Origin: Nemophila menziesii
Taxonomy: Eukaryota > Streptophyta > Magnoliopsida > Boraginales > Hydrophyllaceae
Direction of reading: 5' to 3'
Length of the DNA stretch: 64,000 nucleotides
Assembly (NCBI GenBank): GCA_029959085.1
Contig: JARWIR010000013.1
Coordinates: forward strand, 10,107,186 to 10,171,185
The notes beneath the pieces are model-generated. The model was not told the DNA's origin, ran no database searches, and was given only the letters and a program-made list of their open reading frames with translations. Position 1 is the first letter of the stretch. Each line of letters opens with the position of its first letter. This document shows positions 22,671 through 34,200 of this stretch, piece after piece. The translations under genes and the position numbers were made by a program.

Positions 22671-24008
22671 TTTTTTTTATTACAATGGAGACCTGAAGGT
22701 CAATGGTTTTAAACCAACAGAACTAGCTAAGAACATCAAGTAACAAATCTGAATTGTAAACAACTCGGGGCGTTTTCCATTCCAATCTGTCCTTCGTAAC
22801 AAGTCCCCAAATACCATCCGGAGGGTCTTCTAGTAATAGGAAATCGACATCTTGCCTCCTGCCTGCTCTCGCTAACCAATCTGCACACGAGTGAGCCTCC
22901 CCATATATACCTTTCAAGCGAAACAATGGATTTCGCGAAAGCATTGCCCGAATATGGTGAATCCAATACGCTCTGGGCCCACGTCCATCAACTGTAGTCC
23001 GTATAGCCTCCATAGCCTCCCATGAGTCTATTTCAATCACAATTTCATCTATTCTTAAACCCTCCGCCATGCGCATACCCTCATACAAAGCAATTATCTC
23101 AACTAAGACCGGGCTCTCCTGATAAATTTTCATGCTGAAGCCCCTTATCCAATTACCGCTAGTATCTCTAATAACACCTCCTCTGCCGCTCTTCTTGCCT
23201 CTCTTCCCACAACTCCCATCCATATTCAACTTTAAACCCCGAATAGGTTTCTTCCACCCAACTAATACCACTCCCGACTTATTAGTGATCGATTTCCCCG
23301 GTAATAGCCCCCACGACTTACCATACAACCTCGCAAGATTTTTAGCTTTGTTTACAATTACCATAGCATTCGGAAACTCCCCTCCATTAAATGTGGCCTG
23401 ATTTCTCTCTTTCCAAATCGTATCCACTAACGCACCAAAAAACACGTTCCACCCAACACTGGCAAATAGTTTTCTGCAATTTATATTTTTAAACCACCAC
23501 TCACTATTCAAAAGTACATTATTGCTCCTGTTACTTCTCGCTGAAACCCCCTCCAAAGAGCTAGCAGCATCTCGTCCTACTTCCCTTGTCTGACCCAGCT
23601 CCTCATCACACCAGCTGTCCCGCTGCACCTCCTGATGTCTGGACTGGAGCCCATCTGCACTATTCTCGCCCCTCTGCTGAACAGTCTGCTGGAACTGCTG
23701 CAAAACCGAGCTTCCCTCATGCTGTCTCGCTCCACGTTGCAGAATCGGGCACCTGTCCTCGCGCGACAGCTGATCAGGATGTTGAATACGCTGCAGCACC
23801 GAGCTCCTACCTTGATGTTCCACTCCCCGTTGTAATGGAGATAGCTCTTGTACCTGCACCGAATGATTAGTACATAAAAACTGGAAAGAATTACCCCACT
23901 GATGGCGCTGCTGTAAATCCCCATCTGCACTTCCTGATGCAACCATTCCCTCAACTCCCCAGTCAAAACTAAGCTCCACATGTCCTCTACAAGATTTCTG
24001 ATTTCTAC
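22671..24008 (-). mobile_element. 5'-truncated LINE (L1-like) insertion with target-site duplication
   Basis: On the minus strand the insert ends in a short A tract (T8 at 22671-22678 on the plus strand). It is flanked by direct copies of AAGACGACATAATCTT at 22657-22672 and 24009-24024. A 14-16 bp duplication next to an A tail is the mark of target-primed reverse transcription. The insert holds only the 3' end of a LINE ORF2: the region just upstream of the zf-RVT-like segment and an RNase H domain. Confidence 0.8.
22723..24007 (-). CDS. LINE-derived open frame: Gln/Arg-rich segment plus RNase H (RVT_3) domain
   Basis: One uninterrupted frame runs from the insertion junction to a stop at 22723, about 425 codons inside the element; an ATG at 24045 in the flank would give 440. 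Codons near the 5' end encode a GC-rich, Gln/Arg-rich stretch with repeated RSSVLQ-like words, unlike known ORF2 sequence. Then comes a post-RT segment (VDTIWKERNQATFN) and an RNase H domain with catalytic-type residues in LNMDGSC, VEIIALYEGM and EIDSWEAMEAI, ending with the HSCADWLARAG helix. Similar stand-alone RNase H proteins are common remnants of plant LINEs. An open frame of this length in a dead LINE suggests youth, or selection; the first is simpler. Function not assigned. Confidence 0.6.
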
Positions 24009-24024
24009 AAGACGACATAATCTT

Positions 24025-25320
24025 AACCACCCTCACCCATACCACTTGTTCTTCTTCTCAACAATATCTTCCAAAGTAATATCAAATCACGAAGTTTCTT
24101 TTCACAAAAAAATCCACAGTTGTGCAGGTCATCTTTATAATCTTAACGACAAAATAACTCATAGGGTGTCTTCTTGTAATCATCTTACTTAGGTATGGTA
24201 TTCGTTCGCTTGAAAAATATTATCTTGCGACATCTCATTCCTATAAATAGTCATATGATATGTCACATCACATTAGTTGAAAAATTTATGTGTATTCAGT
24301 TCTTCTTTTGTAATGGTGATGAGATAATGGCTAATTGAGATGTGTCTGTAACATTAGAATCGAACCACGACATCTATATTCATACAACAAGACTAAATTC
24401 TGATGCATCAGTAATCTTGGTTTTAATTCTTCTTCTTTTTTTAAGTTTTGATTTATAGGTAATTGACTATTGAAATTAGAATAGATAGCGATGGAAGATG
24501 ATCATGATGATGTTCTTGCAGGTGTCGGAGATGATAGAGATAATGGTGTCAGATTTAAGATATTGATGCTCTAAAAATTTGAACTCATTTTGTTCATTCT
24601 AAAACTCATGACTTATTTTTGAAGAATTTTAACTACTTTTTGGGAGACTTTTTGCTAAAATGTGCATACGGATTATAGCTAGACATACAATCTATGATTT
24701 TCTTAGTGTGTTGGCTCTTCCAGATTGGTTAGATTGTTTTTTCATCCGAAGAGATTAATTTTGCGTTTTGAACCCTTTTCAGTTGATTTTTTGGACTGTT
24801 TTTGTCTTTCATTTCCATTTATTTATATGCAACTCATCGGATTTTTAGATTACGCACTATTTAACGGCCTTATTTCTCTATTTAGAGATAACTTTTAGTT
24901 TTTTAAAAACAAATTGAGATTTACTCTTTCAATAATGTGTTTTTTTATTTTGTTTCTCGTATGCTCTTTATATAAGTGATGAAGGTGGTGGTGATGGTGA
25001 AGATGGAGAAGTTGGTGTTGATATAGATGTAGATGATGAAAACGATAGATAAGATGATGAGATGATATTGTAGATGATGAAAATAATGAAACGATGATGT
25101 TGATGGAGTTTGGCTATGATAATGCATCTAGAGAAGAGGAATTGTGGGATACTTTTTGAAGTTATTAAAACTTAAACAACTTTTTGATATTTTTAATTTA
25201 AAAGTGGTGTTAAATTTATAGGCGGCAAATTGCATAAATAAACATAATTTTATCTAACATTAGAGTCACGTGAAAAAATCATGTCATTTAATGTCCGAAC
25301 TGAACGATTACACCAACGAA
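24025..25320. other. Intergenic; a GATGAT-rich stretch, no gene recognised
   Basis: Between 24480 and 24560, and again at 24980-25130, GATGATGAA-type repeats could encode acidic peptide fragments, but stops interrupt all frames. They look like remains of an acidic protein segment. No conserved domain seen. Confidence 0.5.
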
Positions 25321-25325
25321 GACCC

Positions 25326-26887
25326 TGGTGGTCCTTTGTGTGTTCTAAAAATAAATGCAAATGCTAATCGAACCACAACCGCAAGTGTACGGTTGTCCCA
25401 AGTAGTATGTATGATAATACAGATTCGTTCCAAGGACGGATGGTTGATCACAATGTTTAGCAATTAGTGATTGATGCACTTATGAAAGTAAAAGATAATA
25501 AAATGTTTGTTTGGTTTTGTTGTTATTAATACTAATGAATGAAAGACAAATATTAAAATGCAAGTAAAGGCTAAGACGCAAGTAAAATGAGTGAAAACGC
25601 AATATGAGATGTAGTACTTGAGAACGCAAGGATCCTCCTAATCTTACTTCCTAACTTATGTTGTTTAAGGGCTAAATCGGTCAATTACAATGGTCGGGAT
25701 TCTAAAATCCTTATACACCCGTCAGGGTGGACTATAAGGCAATCCTAAAGTGTCACTAGTCCCGTCAGGGTAAATATGATCCACCGTTGGATGATTAAGT
25801 GTTTTACCTCATTGGCCCTAGAATTAGCCAAGTTCGTCAGAATCAATAGCTTTTATCCTAGATTGAATAATTAATTCTATACCTAAACCCTCCGTCAGGA
25901 TGATCCATACGCCACATATATGGAATAGCTTAGATACTAATACCTAATCTTAGTTCGCGACTCTAAAATCAGTAAATAATCACAAATTATCGAAAAGAGT
26001 AATGAACCCAATCTAATTTAATTTAAGATAAACCCAAATTCAACATTCGTTATTTCATAAAACTAAGATTCACCCATTATTTGTTCTCAAGCACTATGAA
26101 AAGCTTAGCTCATATTAAAATTAAAAACTAAATAAAAAGAAATGGAATTCATATTGTTTACAAAATTAAAATATAAAAAGAACCTAATTTCCGGAATTGG
26201 AATGACTACGAACGGAGCTATAGACCCACTCCAGCTCTTGTAGCTTCTTCTTTCTTCCTTCTGTTGCTTCTCTCTGGTGTTTAATCTTGTGGAATGTGAA
26301 TTGTGTGAAAAATAGAAGTCCAGACCTCCTTTTAAGCATAAATTCGTACTAGGGCTTGGACCAGAAAATAAAATACTAATTAAATGTCCAAGCCCACTTT
26401 CTAAGCCCAAAATCCCGTAACTGCTGATACACCTTCACTAAAACGGCTTTTCCCGATGCGTTATGACTCCGATTGACCTCATTCCAGTTGCTAAAGTTCC
26501 GTAACTCGATAAGGAATGTTTTCTCTTCAAAGGTCAGCGGCTAAATCATCGCTTAAGCACCTCGAAATCAGCACTCTATGGCCTGGAAAATGGATTTTCA
26601 GCTCTAAAAATAATATCTTCGGGATTTATCTTCAAATCATGACTCTAATTCACGATCTTTGACTTTTCTCCTCGGATTCCTCTCCTAGCTAACATCTAAA
26701 ACCTGTAAACTTTACACTAAAAATACCAATATTACGCGCAAAAGTTTAATAAATTAAAAATGCTAGAAATAAAAAGGGAATTCCGGATTATTGCATATTT
26801 AGTTCAAAAGTCTATCAAATTAATTAAATAAACACCAAAAATGATGTCTCCCAAGGGTCGAAAATAAGAACAATTAGGGAGACATCA
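25326..26887 (-). mobile_element. Solo LTR of a Gypsy-type retrotransposon (1562 bp)
   Basis: On the minus strand the sequence starts TGATGTCTCCC and ends ...GGACCACCA. Both flanks are GACCC (25321-25325 and 26888-26892), a perfect 5-bp target duplication. Its first 50 bases have the same plan as the Athila-like LTR at 29613: TGATGTCTCC, a short spacer, then the complement GAGACATCATTTT. An internal GGAACGAATCT near the 3' end is also shared. There is no internal region or second LTR, so it arose by recombination between LTRs. Confidence 0.8.
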
Positions 26888-26892
26888 GACCC

Positions 26893-27389
26893 TTTTTTAT
26901 AATATTGGATAACTAATGACCCATTTTGAAAGGTTAGGTATTTAAAAGTTAAATTTGTAAAAGATCGCATATTCAGTAAACATTCACCCTTACATTAATT
27001 AGGTTTGTTTTCTCATAAGATTTTCCTATTTTCCTATTGATGAGATGGAATATTAAAAGACACTAATCATTTGTAGAACAAAAAAAAATTCTAATGTGGT
27101 ATTATTATACCCTGTTTGAAAATATGATCCCTAATGGATAATGGTAATCAATAAATTTTAGGGTCTGACTAGATTGAAGGTTTTGGAAAGAAAGAAAAGA
27201 AAGAAAGGTAAAAAAAATTCCACGGTTAATATTAGGATATTTATTGAAGAAAAGTAATAGAGATGGTTATGAAAATCACCTATGAGCTTCATTATATAGT
27301 CACTCTAAATCAGAGTCAAATAAAAAGAAAATATTTTAATAGAAAATTAAAAGATCAAAATAGCACTCAAGTTTATATAATATTGATTG

Positions 27390-27445
<56 letters not shown>

Positions 27446-28200
27446 ACCAATCTTAGTTCTTTTTCTTGTTATATGATTAAGCCGAAACAGAGAAGTAGAA
27501 AAATCAAATTTTAATATATTTCAATCATAATATCTTTTTATTAAATTTGGATTTTGAATCGAACTCTTTTTCAAAAAATTATGCTCGTGTAATTTTAGCC
27601 ATTTAGTAATCGGTGTGCGATTTGCAATTTTCAATTCATATTGCATGTCAACATCATACTAATAATTTATATTTTATTAATTTTTGTCCCTTTTGTGTAT
27701 TAATTTCATAACTTGACATTTGTTATATTGTGTGGGTGATTGGATTATTTGATTAATAATTTGAGTTGTTTTGATTTATACGAGTAGAGGTTGATATAGT
27801 GGAAATGAGTCTGAAAGGCTTGATTTATAGCTTTGTGGCAAATTAAAGCATAGTGTTAACAGAGCACGCGCCTTATTTTGGAAACTTTAGCACCATTCTT
27901 GTCCAATGCTTGCAGAAGCTGTCTTCAAATAGCAGTAGATTTAGATACTCTTGTGATGGCTACACATTCATATTTCTTGTCGACACTGAATTTTTTATCA
28001 TCTTGCCCTTATTATTTCATCAATATACTAGTATATGTATATGTTACCGAGAGAGATAGATGATATTTTGTTTCTCAATTTTTATTGATTTTGCTAATGA
28101 GACTTTTGGAAGAAGTGTGACATTATGTTTCTGGAAAGAGTGAATTATGGTTTCAAACATCTTTACGGTACATATTGTAATTGATTCATTAAATTAAGAG
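26893..28200. other. Intergenic; (TA)n tract; one unassigned open segment
   Basis: A pure (TA)n tract lies at about 27393-27434. At 27853-28063 two overlapping frames of 61-68 codons are open; one reads METLAPFLSNACRSCLQ. It could be an exon fragment, but I do not recognise it and no splice partners are evident. Confidence 0.4.
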
Positions 28201-29300
28201 ATAATTGCTAATTAGGTCCATAACCCAACAAATCATGCCTCAAAAACTTCACCTTAAAAGTTAGGATAAATAAGGTCCAAAAGATTATTTTATTTGTATA
28301 ATATACCCAATATAACCTTAAAAAATGAATTAATAAACTTTTAAAATAATTACAACCACCAACGTTAAAACAAAAGGTGAAGGTTGAATAAAGAAGGAAC
28401 TTCAAACCTAATACTCATCTCTTCACAATAACCTGCGAACAGAAAAAGCAAAACAGAATTCTCTCCACTCACCTTCCCACCACACCCACCGCCAGGGAGT
28501 ATTATCCACCATCATCATCAACAATCGAAGAACCCAATTAAGGTAACAAATTAAGTTTTATTATTAAAACTCTAATTAGTTAATTTAATTATTAACATAA
28601 TCTTATTCCTTTTACAAATTTTCAGAGTTGTCTGATTTGAGTATAATTACAGTAGGTTTTTTTTTATTATCTTTCTAATTAACCATCTTCACCTGCATAA
28701 GAAACCGCCGCCGCCATCTTCACCATCTTCAACTTGGCGTGGCTATGCCATCAACAATCGAGCCCACCAAGCCGGCGACTCTGAAACCAATTTTGAAGTA
28801 CATCTTGTTTAGAGAGCCTACCAGACTTGTGCAAATATCTCACCAAACTTGTGTAGATAGCCCACCAAACTGGGCTGGTCGGAATGGTGTAAGGTTAGAT
28901 TGATAATGGTGTGTTATTTTAGTGTGCTGATCGGAATGGTGTAAGGTTTGATTGATAATGGTCGGTTGTTTGAGATTTTACAATTGGGCTAATCGGAATG
29001 GTGTAAGGTTTGATTGATAATGTTCAGAGAGTGCACCAAACTTGTTCATCACAACATCAAGAATTGAGTGTCAAAGACAACAGCTTAATCGTTTTTTAGT
29101 GTAAGGTTTGATTGATAATGGTGGGTTGGTTTATTTAGTGCAGGTCGTTTGATATAAAAAAAAACTTGTTCAAGGATTGTAAGAAAATGGGCTACCAATA
29201 ATTATTAAGGGTATTATGGACTATAAATAATATAGAAATAGGCTAGACTTGTTGAAGAAAGTTATATTGATTGTGGACCTTTTGAATTAATCACCCATAA
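28201..29300. mobile_element. Possible non-autonomous element sharing a module with the Helitron at 44 kb
   Basis: Sequence at 28503-28630 (TCAACAATCGAAGAACCC, then a GT donor and an AT-rich intron-like stretch) is closely similar to 44928-45035 inside the Helitron. Further Pro/Ser-type fragments containing CCACCAAGCCGGCG at 28760-28780 resemble 44790-44800. Near the edges AATTAGGTCCATAA (28212) and, inverted, TTGTGGACCTTTTGAATT (29271) may be degenerate terminal repeats. Type not determined. Confidence 0.35.
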
Positions 29301-29612
29301 ATTAATAAGGTGAATAAAATACTCGATTCCTTCCATATTTTTCACCTTAAATAAAATATTTCTAATCCAAACAAGATTTTCTCTTCCTTTCTTTTAATAT
29401 TTTTTATCTTCTGAATACCAACCGACCTTTAGAGTTTAAACAATTTACTTATTACTTTAATTTAATCAACTAATTTAATAGGGACATTTACATTGGTAAA
29501 AAATAGATAGGATCATAAGATTATCTCATGGAATAAATTTCAATCATTAGTTAAACTACTGAGGAGTCATAAAATCTTAAGTGAAATTTTCAAGAGATAA
29601 ACTAATGGTAAG

Positions 29613-31082
29613 TGATGTCTCCTCATTTGTGATAGTAAAATACACTCATGAGACATCATTTTAGGCTTATTTATTAGTTTATAGGTTGATTTTAGCTTAT
29701 TTTAGTGCACTTTCCTATTTTGGGTCTTGATTTGTAGAATTATTATTTTTAGAGCATATTGGGTTTAATTGCTTATTTAGTGTGAAGCTTTAAAGATAAT
29801 TATGGAGATTAATTAGAGTCCAAGTCAAAGACAACAACTTATGGAAGGAGATATGCATGGAAATTGGAGATAAGGAAATAATTGCTAAAAAGATGGAAAA
29901 GGAAAAGCTGCCTAAATCTGGGATTCTGCAAAGATAGGCGTTTTTACCTAATAAAGAGGCCGAATTTGGTAAATTACTCCTAAAGGGTCTAGATAATTCT
30001 GTTGCGATTCTTTTGGTATCTTGTGGAGCAAAATCGGACCAATAATAAAGAAGTTATGACCAAAACAACGCAGCAGTGTTTATCTTTATTTCCATACGAA
30101 TTTGAGTTGGGCTAGGAGTCCATTACTTAACTTATCTCTAAAGAAACGAATTAGGTCAACCTCTAACCTATAAATACAGCCTCTTAACACTCTTAAATCA
30201 TCCTTGGTGAAACCTTAAACCAAGAGGAAGCTTAGAACACAAGAGAGAAGTCTGGAAGGAGCTGTCATCAACAATGTCTTCTTCTACCTTTAGATTTGTA
30301 ATTTCTTTCTTTTCTTTCATGCACTAAATTTCTTTAGCTTAAGTTTTAACATTAATGTATGAACCCTAGTTTTGATTGACATCTATCTAATTTGGGAATT
30401 TAATGTTTTAAATAGAATTATAGTTTTTATTCTCTGTTTATGTGTTTGAATTTATATTCTGTGTTCTTGTGGACGGCCGCCATTAGAATTACCATCTAGT
30501 AATTAGGATACCATTGACAACGGTGTTCAATTGCATGTTTAGCACATAACGTTTAGTTTTAGGTTTGATCTGACAACCCAACCTAGCTAGATAATCACTA
30601 TGGTTGAGTCTTGTGACTCTTTACCAATTACAGGAAAAGTTTGCTTAGGAAGCCTTATTGACACAGGTAAATCTTATTTTAAACTACCGATAGCATATTG
30701 GGACCGATTAGGGAAATACTACATGATTCACCCTTACATGTTTAGAACGGCAAAACTAGTGGGGATTACATGCTAATAACTTAAGCTATATTCTCATATT
30801 CTTCTCTTCATATTTATTTTCTGTCTTTTATATTCTTAGCTTTAGTTTATTAGAAAACCAAACAAAAATCTATTTATTTTTACTTTTAATTGCGTTTAGT
30901 TATTCTAGGTTTAATTATTTATACTTGGTATTTGCATAAGATTCTCCTAACCTCTGTAGTCTCTGCGGAACGAATCTTTATCTAAAACTTGCATACGATC
31001 TGTATACTTGCAGAGCCGTGTAGTTTAGGGTGTTATTTGCACGTTAATTACATCTTATTTTATCACACCCTAGGCCCCACCA
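29613..31082 (+). repeat. 5' LTR
   Basis: It begins with the inverted pair TGATGTCTCC / GAGACATCA. A TATA box (CTATAAATACAGCC, about 30168-30180) marks the likely transcription start near 30200, so U3 is about 590 bp. The LTR is 1470 bp, equal in length to the 3' copy, and differs from it by six substitutions. Confidence 0.95.
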
Positions 31083-31088
31083 AGTTTT

Positions 31089-31106
31089 TGGCGCCGCTGC
31101 CGGGGA
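31089..31106 (+). promoter_or_regulatory. Primer-binding site, tRNA-Asp type
   Basis: TGGCGCCGCTGCCGGGGA lies six bases after the LTR. It is complementary to the 3' end of plant tRNA-Asp apart from one position (CT where the usual Athila site has TT). It primes minus-strand DNA synthesis. Confidence 0.8.
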
Positions 31107-31208
31107 CTACATCGTTAGTCCTTGTGCATATATCTTGTGCTTTTATTTTCAGTTAGTTCTATTTTACGCTTTTTGTTTTTAGTTTTTGTTTTTCAGATTT
31201 AGTTACAG

Positions 31209-34200
31209 ATGGAAAACCCAAGGAGACTTGAGCTACCCATCGAATTTAGAGTAGAGCCACGAGGAATTCGCGCTCCAGAAATCCAAGCCGCTAAATTTAA
31301 ACCTGATCCTGGGATGCTAACTCAATTTGCATCTCATGGATTATTCAGCGGAGATGCACATCAAGATCCTATCCGATATATTCAGAAATTCATGCAGATC
31401 TGTGATGCCTATATCGTAAGAGGAGTTACTAGGGAGCAAGTATATTACTTGATGTTCCAGTTCTTCTTGACCGGATGTGCAAGCGATTGGTATGATGCCC
31501 AATACCCTCATATTATTCCAGATTGGGACAAGCTTCAAACAAGATTCCTAGACCATTTTTATCCGGTTAGTAGACGTTTAAAAGACATGTTGGAGCTTGA
31601 ACAATTTATACAAGAAGAGGAAGAGAGTTTGGGTGAAGCATGGTTACGATTTACAGAGAAGAAAGCGAGGTGTCCATATCATAGATCCTCGCCAGAATAT
31701 TATTTAACCTTGTTTTATGGAGGCCTTAATGACAAATCAAGAGAGAAAGCAGATTCGGTAGGAAACGTAGGTTTTGTGTTGCTAGATCCTGTAGAAGCTG
31801 AGTTGGGGATGGAAAGAATTCTTGAAAACGAGAGAAGTTGGCCAAAGAAATCAGTAAAGGAGAACAATTCAGAATCTCTAAAGCTTAAGGAATTGGCTAA
31901 ACAACTCGAAGAGCTGACTGAACAAGCCCGAACAATTGCTCAGGTAAATATGGTACGCACAATTCCTTCGTGTCTTGGTTGTGGATCAAGAAATCATGTG
32001 TGGGCAGGATGTATGAATAATCCAGCAGTAGCTTCCGTTCAATATCCTCAAGATAACTATTACTCGAATAGTTACAATCAAGAAAGCTACACTAATTATC
32101 AACAACCTCCACAAAAGAGTTGGGACAGAAAACAAGAAACTAGTCAGCAACCCCAACTTCAATCTTATAATCCTCCACAACCTATTCAGAAAAAGGCACC
32201 CATTGTTAAGAAAACTTGTCAAGAACCGAAGAAAGATCCACCTAAACAATCAATGCAATTGGCAAAACAAGAACAACTCCAGAGTTTGACCTCAAGTATG
32301 ACTAAATTAATGCAAAACGTTGAGAAGAAAATAAATTATAGCCAACAGAGAGTTCGAACTCAGGAGAAGGTTATAAAACAACTAGAGCATACTATATCAC
32401 AGATGGCGAGTACATTACAAACTAGGCCGAAAGGGCAACTCCCAAGTGACACTATTGCTCCTAGAGACGATTCTTGCCATGCAGTTGAATTGCGAAGTGG
32501 GAAGCAACTGCCTCCACCAAGACCAGAACCAGAGCCTATCCCTATTCCAGAACAAAGGGGGGAAGAAATAATCAAAGATACAGTCAAGGAGGTAGTTCAA
32601 CCAAAAAGTGTCCAAGCCGAGACACCTGATAAGACAAGACAACTAGTGGAACTCAGTACACGCCCTCCACCACCATACCCTTCACGTGTCAGGAAGAAGG
32701 ACAATGACCTGGAATTCAAGAAGTTCATTGACATGTTGAAGAAATTAGAAATCAATATACCCCTTGTTGAAGCTCTCAAGAGGATGCCAAGCTACATGAA
32801 ATTTATGAAAGACATTCTCTCCAACAAGCGAAGTATAGAGACTGGGGAACCAATTGGATTACCTAGGGAGTGCAGTGCTATATGTCAAAATGAGTTGCCA
32901 CCAAAACTAGAAGATCCCGGAAGCTTTACAATTCCCATCGGCATTGGAGAAAATTGGACCGGGAAAGCATTATGCGATTTAGGTGCAAGCATCAATATCA
33001 TGCCTAAATCCCTGTTCGAGAAGCTTAATATCGGAGAAGTAGTACCTACATCTGTGGTACTACAAATGGCGGATCGCTCCCTCTCACGACCAATAGGTAA
33101 AATTGAGGATGTTTTAGTTAACGCGGGCTCTTTTATTTTTCCTTGTGATTTTATTATCCTTGACTACGACGCGGATAAGAATGTCCCCATCATTTTGGGT
33201 AGACCATTCTTAGCCACGGGGCGTACACTAATTGATGTTGAGAATGGTGAGTTGATCATGAGAGTACAAGGCGAACAGATACGATTTAATGTGTTTCAGG
33301 CTATGAAATATCCTAAAGCGAAAAACGAGTGCTTCAAGGTAGATGTCATCGAAAAGATTACGCAAGAAGTCTTCAATGAAGAGAACTTAATTGATGAACT
33401 TGACAAAGCCTTAGCACCTGAAACACCAGAACTCGAAATTCCCCCTGAAGATGTTGCTACATTAGGATTAAACGTACGAGAACTACTTCGAGAGCCAGGT
33501 GACATTGAACCAATGAAACAACCATCTATAATATGTCCACCTGTTCTCGAAGAAAAACCACTTCCAGATCACCTACGCTATGCATATCTAGGTACGAACA
33601 AAACTTTGCCTGTTATTATTTCTACTAACCTTTCAGGTCCTCAAGAGGAAAAGCTACTTCAAGTACTTCGCGCAAACAAAGAAGCAATTGGATGGACTAT
33701 TGCTGACATCAAGGGAATTAGTCCTTCCGTTTGCAAACACAAAATCATTCTTGAGAACGAAGGTGGGCGATCTATAGAAGGACAGAGAAGACTCATGCCA
33801 GCTATGAAAGAAGTAGTAAGGAAGGAAGTTATCAAGTTGTTAGACGCAGGAATTATCTATCCGATTGCTAGCAGTGATTGGGTTAGTCCAGTACAGTGTG
33901 TTCCTAAGAAAGGAGGTTTCACTACCATCCTTAATGAGCAAGGCGAAGCCATACCATCAAGACCAGTTGTAGGGTGGCGCGTGTGCATGGATTACCGAAG
34001 ACTGAACAAAGCAACGAAGAAAGATCACTTCCCGTTACCTTTCATTGATCAGATGCTAGACAAGCTTGCAGGGAGAGAATACTACTGTTTCCTAGACGGA
34101 TATTCAGGTTATAATCAGATTTGTGTAGATCCCCTCGATCAACACAAAACAACTTTTACATGTCCGTTTGGTACTTTTGCTTACAGAAGAATGCCGTTTG

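Noticed and set aside
23132..23981. Frames of 89-134 codons overlapping the LINE RNase H frame
   Set aside because: Shadows of the long minus-strand frame in GC-rich sequence; no domain.
27853..28063. Possible exon with METLAPFLSNACRSCLQ
   Set aside because: Looks protein-like, but I found no flanking splice partners or known family; kept only as an unassigned segment.
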